Assembly: GCA_037447655.1 (NCBI GenBank)
Contig: JBBHKE010003001.1
Coordinates: forward strand, 1-16,746
Direction: 5' to 3'
DNA length: 16,746 nucleotides
Source of the DNA: Zygnema cylindricum
Taxonomy: Eukaryota; Streptophyta; Zygnematophyceae; Zygnematales; Zygnemataceae
In this document: piece by piece, positions 8,806-16,746 of the stretch
Layout: every line of letters starts with the position of its first letter
Numbering within the stretch: position 1 is the stretch's first letter
The notes under the pieces: model-generated
What the model saw: the letters and a program-made list of their open reading frames with translations, nothing else
Told to the model about the DNA's origin: nothing
Database searches by the model: none
Made by a program: the position numbers and the translations under genes

Positions 8806-9103
8806 GACCGTGGGGCGTAGTGGTCATCCAACGGCTTAGTAATAAACCGACCTAACCATAACCAGCTAAGTCGTTGACCTTTCTTTTTCTTCCACCTTGC
8901 ATGTTGCGGTATTTATCCATTTTTACTTTTATGTTTTATTTCATTTACGATATCTCACTATCATTTGAGTTTAAGTTTAGCATAGCTGATGATATTGCAT
9001 GCATCTTCATGTTATTTGACACATGCACGACACTTACTTGCACCTAAATTACAGTTTTGCAGGCAAGCTGTTGGACTAAGTGAGTAGCTGAGTCTAAAGC
9101 TTT

Positions 9104-9110
9104 AAGGGAG
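9104..9110 (+). other. Polypurine tract
   Basis: AAGGGAG immediately precedes TGTTG of the 3' LTR. This is the expected place and composition for the plus-strand primer of reverse transcription. It is short but similar to the tracts of other copia elements. Confidence 0.7.
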
Positions 9111-10082
9111 TGTTGTTTTTAAAAGCTTTATCCTCAGTAGATAGAGCTGTGAGGGGAGATTTGTAACTTAGAATAATTTTGGATCAAAGATTGGTGTAAT
9201 ACTTACCTCAAATAGTGTGACAGTAAAGAAGTTACTCTAAGAGTATTTGTACGGTCACATAGACACGCTTCAATATTTCTGACTATGCATAGAAAGCGGA
9301 ATTGACAAGAACACATGGCATCCATCAGACGACTGAATTCAAGAAATAGGGCAGACGGAAAATAAACTAGACATCTGGGATTAATATTGTATAAGGTAAA
9401 ATACCAACCATCGAATACGATCACACTCAAGGTTGGGAATCAAGTGGGGACCATGGATGACGTGGTGCTTTGTTATAACCCCAGATATTTGTACAAAACA
9501 TACAACAACGGGCAGGACACATCTACAGTTGCTAAATAAGCAAGCAACTTTTGGTGTACGACTTCAATTTGTAAATACCTGATAGAACAAGATTTTGGTG
9601 CTTAGTGGATTAGGAAATAGTTTTAGGCTAGTTGCACTTTGGTTTTTGGAAGTACCCGTGGTACAATGACGTTCAGTTTTGGTACCTTGTCATATTATAG
9701 TACAGTACTATAGTGCCAGATATTATTTGTTGATTTGTTTGCTAGCAGTAGACACACTCTAAAAGTATAAGTGTAAGACTTAGTAAAATGGTTTATTACT
9801 CAGTTTTGGGATATAGGGTATTTAAAAGGCAAATTTTGGGAAACTTGCAGGTCTTCTATTTTATGGTTAAATGAGTCAATTTGCCTGTAACTTTGGGAGT
9901 TTACAGTGTTTATGGTGATTATCTTGTATGCTAAATTCTGAGAAAATTTGAAATGTGAGTCAGTTTTTAAAATGTAACTAAGATCAGTGTTTAATAGGAA
10001 TTCATGTTAGCTTCTGCTTAAGTATGTCTACTTCTACAACTACTACTGCAGCACCACTTGCGCCAGTTATCATAGAACAACA
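9111..10082 (+). repeat. 3' LTR (972 bp)
   Basis: It starts TGTTG after the purine tract AAGGGAG and ends CAACA at 10078-10082, directly before the satellite resumes. Against the 5' LTR it shows scattered substitutions and small indels. One is a 9-base length difference within the short Gag-like stretch (10024 onward encodes MSTSTTTTAAP..., versus MSTSTTSAAAP... in the 5' copy). That it contains the same Gag start codon and ends exactly at the element border shows that this coding stretch belongs to the LTR and is not internal sequence. Confidence 0.92.
9458..9465 (+). promoter_or_regulatory. ACGT-core motif in 3' LTR
   Basis: The same TGACGTGG, inside the identical 29-bp block 9442-9470 of the 3' LTR. 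In this position it could drive transcription outward into the satellite, but there is no evidence of activity. Confidence 0.35.
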
Positions 10083-10087
10083 AAAAA
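10083..10087. other. Target site duplication, right copy
   Basis: The bases 'aaaaa' follow the terminal CAACA of the 3' LTR and lead directly into the satellite 'gaggtaaa'. Five bases is the usual duplication size for Ty1/copia integrases. Because the site is an A-run, the exact limits could slide by a base. Confidence 0.65.
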
Positions 10088-13000
10088 GAGGTAAATTAAA
10101 CCTTGACCCATGTTTATAACACAAGTTTGTGTTTGCGCTAACAAAAATAGTGGCAACAAACTCTTTATATTGTTCACGCTCACAAAAATAGTTAAAAAAA
10201 AAACCTGAACCATGTTTTTAACACAAATTTGAGTTTACGCTAACAAAGATATTTGTAACAAACAACGTTTATTTTTCACGGTCACAAAAAGAGGTAAAAT
10301 AAACATTAAACCATGTTTATAACACAAAATTGTATCTGCGCTAACAAAAATAGTGGCAACAAGCTCTTTAGATTGTTAACGCTCACAAAAATAGTTTAAA
10401 GAAACCCTAAACCATGATTCTTACACAAATTTGAGTTTAAGCTAACAAAGATATTTGTACCAAACAACATTTATTTTTCGCGTTCACAAAAAGAGGTAAA
10501 ATAAACTCCAAACCATGTTTATCATAGAAGTCCGTGTTTGTGCTAACAACAATAGTGGTAACAAACACTTTATATTTTTAACACTCACAAAAATAAATAA
10601 AAAAAAACTCTAAACCATGTTTCTAACACAAATTTGAGTTTGCGCTAACAAAGATATTTGTAACAAACAACGTTTATTGTTCGCGGTCACAAAAAGAGGT
10701 AAAATAAACTCCGAACCATGTTTATAACACAAGTTTGGGTTTGCGCTAACAAGAATAGTGGCAACATACTCTTTATATAGTTAACGCTCACAAAAATAGT
10801 TTAAAAAAACCCTAAACCATGTTTCTTACACAAATTTGAGTTTGCCCTAACAAAGATATTTGTAACAAAAAACGTTTATTGTTCGCGGTCACAAAAAAAG
10901 TTAAATTAAACTGCGAACCATGTTTATAATACAAGTTTGTGTTAGCGCTAACAACAACAGTGGTAACAAACACTCTATATTGTTAACGCTCATAAAAATA
11001 GTTAAAAAAAACCCTAAACCATGTTTCTAACACAAATTTGAGTTTGCGTTAACAAAGATATTTGAAACAAACAACGTTTATTGTTCGCTGTTAGAAACAG
11101 AGTTAAAATAAACTCCGAACCATGTTTATAACACAAGTTTGTGTTTGCGCTTACAACAGCAGTGGTAACAAACACTTTATATTGTTAACGCTCACAAAAA
11201 TATTTAAATAAAAACCCTAAACCATGTTTCTAACACCAATTTGAGTTTGCGCTAACAAAGATATTTGTAACAAACACCATTTAATATTTGCAGTCACAAA
11301 AAGAGGTAAAAAAACCTCCGAACCATGTTGATAACACAAGTTTGTGTTTGCGCTAACAACAATAGTGGTAACAAACACTTTATATTCTTAACGCTCCCAA
11401 AAATATTTCAATAAAAACCCAAAACTATTTTCTATCACAAATTTGAGTTTGCTCTAACAAAGATATTTGTAACAAACAACGTTTATTGTTCACGGTCACA
11501 AAAAGAGGTAAAATTAACCTTGAACCATGTTTTTAACACAAGTTTGTGTTTGGGCTAACAAGAATAGTGGCAACAAATTCTTAATATTCTTAACGCTCAC
11601 AAAAATAAATAATAAAGAACCCTAAACCATGTTTCTAACACAAATTTGAGTTTGTGCTAACAAAGATATTTGTAACAAACAACGTTTATGGTTCGCGATC
11701 ACAAAAAGAGGCAGATTCAACTCCGAACCATGTTTTTAACACAAGTTTATGTTTGCGCTAACAACAATAGTGGTAACAAACACTTTATATTGTTAACGCT
11801 CACAAAAATAGTTAAAAGAAAACCTAAACCATGTTTCTAACACAAATTTGAGTTTGCGCTAACAAAGATATTTGTAACAAACAACGTTTATTGTTCTCTG
11901 TCACAAAAAGAGGTAAAATAAACCTTGAACCATGTTTATAACACAAGTATGTGTTTGCGCTAACAACAATAGTGGTAAAAAACACTTTATATTGTTAACG
12001 CTCACAGAAAAAGTTAAAAAAAACTCTAATCTATGTTTCTAACACAAATTTCAGTTTGCGCTAACAAAGATATTTGTATCATACAATGTTTATTGTTCGC
12101 GGCCACAAAAAGAGGTAGAATAAACTCCGAACCATGTTTATAACACAAGTTTGTGTTTGCCCTAATAACAATAGTGGTAACAAACACTTTCTATTGTTAA
12201 CGCTCACAAAAATAGTTAAAAAAACCCTAAACCATGTTTCTAACACAAATTTGAGTTTGCGCTAACAAAGATATTTGTAACAAACAACATTTAGTGTTCG
12301 CGGTCACAAAAAGAGGTAAAATATACTCCGAATCAAGTTTATAGCACAAGTTTGTGTTTGCGCTAACATCAATAGTGTTAATAAACACTTTATATTGTTA
12401 ACTCTCACAAAAATATTTAAAAAAAAACCCTAAACGATGTTTCTCACACAAATTTGAGTTTGCGCTAACAAAGATATTTGTAACAAACAACGTTTATTGT
12501 TCGCGGTCACAAAAGAGGTAAAATAAACCTTAACCATGTTTGTAACACAAGTTTGTGTTTGAGCTAACAAGAATAGTGGTAACAAACACTTTATATTGTT
12601 AACTCTCACACAAATAGTTAAAAAAACCCTAATCCATGTTTCTACCACAAATATTAGTTTGTGCTAAAAAATATATTTGTAACAAACGACGTTTATTGTT
12701 CTCGCTCACAAAAAGAGGTAAAATAAACACTGAACCATGTTGATAACACAAGTTTGTGTTTTCATTAACAAGAATAGTAGCAACATACTCTTTATATTCT
12801 TAACGCTCACAAAAATAAATAAAAAAGAATCCTAAACCATGTTTCTAACACAAATTTGAGTTTGCGCTAACAAAGATATTTGTAACAAACAACGTTTATG
12901 GTTCGCGGTCACAAAAAAGGGTAGAATAAAATCTAAACCATGTTCATACCACAAGTTTGTGTTTGCGCTAACAACAACTGTGGAAACAAACACTTTATAT

Positions 13001-13189
13001 TGATAACGCTCACAAAATTATTTAAATATAAACCCTAAACCATGTTCTAACACAAATTTGAGTTTGGGCTAACAAAGATATTTGTATCAAACAACGTTTA
13101 TTGTTCGCGGCCTCAAAAAGAGGTAAAATAAACTACGATCCATGTTGATAACACAAGTTTGTGTTTGCGCTTACAACAATAGTGGTAAC

Positions 13190-13430
13190 AAACACTTTAT
13201 ATTGTTAACGCTCACAAAAATAGTTAAAAAAAACCCTAAACCATGTTTCTAACACAAATTTGAGTTTGCGCTAACAAAGATATTTGTAACAAACAATGTT
13301 TATTGTTCGCGGTCACAAAAAGAGTTAAAATAAACTCCGAACCATGTTGATAACACAAGTTTGTGTTTGCGCTAACAACAACAGTTGTAATAAACACTTT
13401 ATATTGTTAACGCTCACAAAAATATTTAAA
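13190..13430. repeat. Satellite segment duplicated at 16108-16348
   Basis: This stretch and the one 2918 bp downstream share a run of private variants: 'aaacaatgtt' (13291 and 16209), 'aaaagagttaaaa', and then 'gttgtaataaacac'. Only a few differences occur across more than 230 bp, fewer than between neighbouring units. The spacing equals about 14.5 dimers, as expected if the missing B half near 13543 lies inside the interval. Confidence 0.65.
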
Positions 13431-13441
13431 TATAATCCCTA

Positions 13442-13643
13442 AACCATGTTTCTAACACAAATTTGAGTTTGCGCTAACAAAGATATTTGTATCAAACAAC
13501 TTTTATTGTTCGCCGCCACAAAAAGAGGTAATATAAACCCTAAACCATGTTCTAACACAAATTTGAGTTTGCGCTAACAAAAATATTTGTAACAAACAAC
13601 GTTAATTGTTCGCGGTCACAAAAAGAGTTAAAATACACTCCAA
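13442..13643. repeat. Register break: two adjacent A halves, one B half missing
   Basis: An A half starting near 13442 ends with 'gaggtaatataaa' and runs straight into 'ccctaaaccatgttctaac', which is the tail of a B half followed by a second A half (near 13543). The intervening B half is absent. This fits an unequal exchange between the ends of A and B halves. It is the only break of strict A/B alternation I found in about 44 dimers. Confidence 0.8.
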
Positions 13644-16600
13644 ACCATGTTGATAACACAAGTTTGTGTTTGCGCTAACAACAATAGTGGTAACAAACAC
13701 TTTATATTGTTAACGCTCACAAAAAAATTAAAAAAAACCCTTATCCATGTATCTAACACAAATTTGAGTTTGTGCTAACAAAGATATTTGTAACAAACAA
13801 CATTTTATATTTGCGGCCACAAAAAGAGGTAGAATAAACTCCGAACCATGTTGATAACACAAGTTTGTGTTTGCCCTAATAACAATAGTGGTAACAAACA
13901 CTTTATATTAATAACTCTCACAAAAATAGTTAAAAAATCCCTAATCCATGTTTCTACCCTAAATATTAGTTTGCGCTAACAAATATATTTGTAACAAACG
14001 ACGTTTATTGTTCTCGGTCACAAAAAGAGGTAAAATAAACTCCGAACCATGTTGATAACACAAGTTTGTGTTTGAGCTAACAACAACAGTGGTAACAAAC
14101 ACTTTATATTGTTAACGCTCACAAAAATATTTAAATAAAATCCCTAAACCATGTTTCTAACACAAATTTGAGTTTGCGCTAACAAAGATATTTGTATCAA
14201 ACAACTTTTATTGTTCGCCGCCACAAAAAGAGGTAATATAAACCTTAAACCATCTTTATATTATAAGTTTGTGTTTGCACTAACAAGAATAGTGGCAACA
14301 AACACTTTATATTGTTAACTCTCACAAAATAGTTAAAAAAACCATAAACCGTGTTCTAACACTATTTTGAGTTTGCCCTAACAAAGATATTTGAATCAAA
14401 CACCTTTTATTGTTCGTGGCCACAAAAAGAGGTAAAATAAACCATAAACCATGTTGATATCACAAGTTTGTGTTTGCGCTAACAACATTAGTGGTAACAA
14501 ACACTTTATATTGTTAACGCTTACAAAAATAGTGAAAAAAACCCTAAACCATGTTTCTAACACAAATTTGAGTTTGCGCTAACAAGGATATTTGTAACAA
14601 ACAACATTTAGTGTTTGCGGTCACAAAAAGAGGTAAAATAAACTCCGATCCATGTTGATAACACAAGTTTGTGTTTGCGCTAACAACAACAGTGGTAACA
14701 AACACTTTATATTGTTAACCCTCTCAAAAAATTTTAAATAAAAACCCTAAACTATGTTCTAACACAAATTTGAGTTTGCGCTATCAAAGATACTTGTATC
14801 AAACAACGTTTATTGTTCGCGGCCACAAAAAGAGGTAAAAAAAACCTTGAACCATGTTTATAACACAAGTTTGTGTTTGGACAAACAAAAATAGTGGCAA
14901 CAAACACTTTAAAATCTCAACACTCACAAAAATAGTTAAAAAAAACCCTAATCCATGTTTTTAATACAAATTTGAGTTTGCGCTAACAAAGATATTTGTA
15001 ACAAACAACGTATAATGTTCGTGGTCACAAAATGAGGTAAAATACACTCCGAACCATGTTGACATCACAAGTTTGTGTTTGCACTAATAACAACAATGGT
15101 AACAAACACTTTATATTGTTAACGCTCACAAAAATATTTAAATTATAACCCTAAACCATGTTCTAACACAAATTTGAGTTTGCGCTAACAAAGATATTTG
15201 AATCATACAACTTTTATTGTTCGCGGCCACAAAATGACGAAAAGTAAACCTTAAACCATGTTTATAACACAAGTTTGTGTTTGCGCTAACAACAATAGTG
15301 GTAACAAACACTTTATATTGTTAATGCTCACAAAATAGTTGAAAAACCCATATACCATGTTTCTAACACAAATTTGAGTTTGCGCTAACAAAGATATTTG
15401 TAACAAAAAACATTTAGTGTTCGCTGTCACAAAAAGAGGTAAAATAAATTCCGAACCATGTTGATAACACAAGTTTCTGTTTGCGCTAACAACAATAGTG
15501 GTAACAAACACTTTATATTGTTAACGCTCACAAAAATAGATAAAAAAACCCTAAACCATGTTTCTAACACAAATTAGAGTTTGCGCTAACAAAGATATTT
15601 GTAACAAACAACATTTTATATTTGCGGTCACAAAAAGAGGTAAAATTAACTCGGAACCATGTTTATAACATAGGTTTGTGTTTGCGCTAACAACAATAGT
15701 GGTAATAACAATTATATTGTTAATGCTCACAAAAATATGTAAATAAACACCCTAAACCATGTTCAAACACAAATTTGAGTTTGCGCTAACAAAGACATTT
15801 GTATCAAACAACGTTTATTGTTCGCGGTCACAAAATGAGGTAAAATAAACTCCGAACCATGTTGATAAGACAAAGTTGTGTTTGCGCTAACAACAACAGT
15901 GGTAACAAACACTTTATATTGTTAACGCTCACAAAAGTATTTAAATAAAAACCCTAAACCAGTTCTAACACAAATTTGAGTTTGCGCTAACAAAGATATT
16001 TGTAACAAACAACATTTAGTGATCGCGGTCACAAAAAGAGGTAAAATAAACTCCGAACCATGTTGATAACACAATTTTCTATTTTCGCTAACAACAATAG
16101 TGGTAACAAACACTTTATATTGTTAACGCTCACAAAAATAGTTAAAAAAAACCCTAAACCATGTTTCTAACACAAATTTGAGTTTGCGCTAACAAAGATA
16201 TTTGTAACAAACAATGTTTATTGTTCGCGGTCACAAAAAGAGTTAAAATAAACTCCGAACCATGTTGATAACACAAGTTTGTGTTTGCGCTAGCAACAAC
16301 CGTTGTAATAAACACTTTATATTGTTAACGCTCACAAAAATATGTAAATAAACAACCTAAACCATGTTGAAACACAAATTTGAGTTTGCGCTAACAAAGA
16401 TATTTGTATCAAACAACGTTTATTGTTCGCAGCCACAAAAAGAGGCAAAATAAACCTTAAACCATGTTTATAACACAAGTTTGTGTTTGCACTAACAATA
16501 ATAGTGGTAACAAACACTTTATATTGTTAACTCTCACAAAATAGTTAAAAAAACCATAAACCATGTTCTAACACAAATTTGAGTTTGCGCTAACAAAGAT

Positions 16601-16746
16601 ATTTGTAACAAACAACGTTTTTTGTTTGCGGTCACAAAAAGAGGTAGAATAAACTCCGAACCATGTTTATAACACAAGTTTCTGTTTGCGCTAACAACAA
16701 TAGTGGTAACAAACACTTTTTATAGTAAACTCTCACAAAAATATTT

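Larger units (their letters stand above)
7302..9110 (+). other. Long 3' internal region of the retroelement, no gene recognised
   Basis: 1.8 kb lie between the end of RNase H and the 3' LTR, unusually long for a copia element. From about 7440 to 8060 it is rich in CpG and in GACCGTAC-like motifs. From about 8060 it is T-rich. Open frames at 7659-8054 (+) and 7817-8191 (-) are short, start from weak codons or overlap each other, and show no domain, signal peptide or membrane segment, so I do not call an env-like gene. Pyrimidine tracts ending in CAG at about 8299-8309 and near 9050-9060 resemble splice acceptors, but no partner donor is convincing. Confidence 0.6.
2282..10082 (+). mobile_element. 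Ty1/copia LTR retrotransposon, about 7.8 kb, degenerate
   Basis: A full-structure element: 5' LTR, primer site, gag-pol in the order Gag, protease, integrase, RT, RNase H (the copia order), a long 3' internal region, a purine tract, and a 3' LTR. It sits inside a satellite A half with a 5-bp target duplication. The LTRs are diverged at roughly one in eight positions by eye, and gag-pol has many stops and frameshifts, so the copy cannot produce its own proteins. The lineage is not assigned. The tRNA half-type primer site and the Gag start within the LTR do not fit the standard description of common plant lineages, which prime from the 3' end of initiator tRNA-Met. Confidence 0.95.
10083..16746. 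repeat. Satellite array, right block (about 201-bp A/B dimers)
   Basis: The same A/B dimer satellite as on the left. It resumes with the missing end of the interrupted A half ('aaaaagaggtaaa') and continues with B near 10107. About 33 A halves follow, from about 10210 to 16560, alternating regularly with B except near 13543, where two A halves are adjacent. Many B-to-A junctions contain CCCTAAA. Length variation between units is mostly a few bases in A-runs. The block runs off the window end. No RNA gene, promoter or coding region is seen in it. The minus-strand open frames (for example 15251-15511) reflect a unit length close to a multiple of three. Confidence 0.96.

Noticed and set aside
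8806-8870. tRNA or SINE-like start after TATAAATA (GGGGCGTAGTGGTC...)
   Set aside because: A box-A-like stretch is visible, but no B box (GGTTCGAATCC-type) or cloverleaf pairing follows.
7302-9110. Assignment to Sireviruses because of the long LTR and the space after pol
   Set aside because: The standard initiator-tRNA 3'-end primer site is absent and no env-like frame is supported.
12430-16716. Minus-strand open frames of 60-86 codons in the satellite with similar proteins (MFVTTIVVSAN...)
   Set aside because: They recur with the repeat because the unit is close to 201 bp, a multiple of three. Small indels break them, there are no start context or gene signals, and the same frame appears wherever units lack stops.

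Overview
The window is non-genic eukaryotic repeat DNA: a long AT-rich satellite array split by one old Ty1/copia LTR retrotransposon. A land plant (or a relative) is the best guess. The reasons are the plant-telomere-type motif CCCTAAA built into the satellite, a copia polyprotein in the order protease-integrase-RT-RNase H, and the TGTTG/CAACA LTR ends. I do not recognise the species or a named satellite family, and I see no host gene.

Layout: 1-2281 is satellite (about 11 dimers). 2282-10082 is the retrotransposon. 10083-16746 is satellite again (about 33 dimers), running off the window. The satellite unit is about 201 bp, made of two related halves of about 100 bp (A and B). The element landed inside one A half, and the satellite resumes in register on the other side. 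The A-run at the site gives a 5-bp duplication (AAAAT/AAAAA).

The element has a 980-bp 5' LTR and a 972-bp 3' LTR that differ at roughly one base in eight by eye, so the insertion is old. Its single gag-pol frame is broken by at least 14 in-frame stops and several frameshifts, but protease to integrase (4010-5563) is uninterrupted. Directly after the 5' LTR is GGTTATGGG, complementary to the anticodon loop of initiator tRNA-Met. This is the type of primer site known from Drosophila copia, not the usual tRNA 3'-end site. The Gag frame already begins inside the LTR and reads through this site.

Between RNase H and the 3' LTR lie 1.8 kb with no convincing gene. The first part is CpG-rich, with a degenerate tandem repeat of about 103 bp; the second is T-rich with two hairpins and a perfect TATA-like motif. 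Nothing here looks currently functional as a gene. The main interest is satellite architecture (higher-order repeats, one missing half-unit, a periodic telobox) and the unusual priming and Gag-start arrangement of the retroelement.
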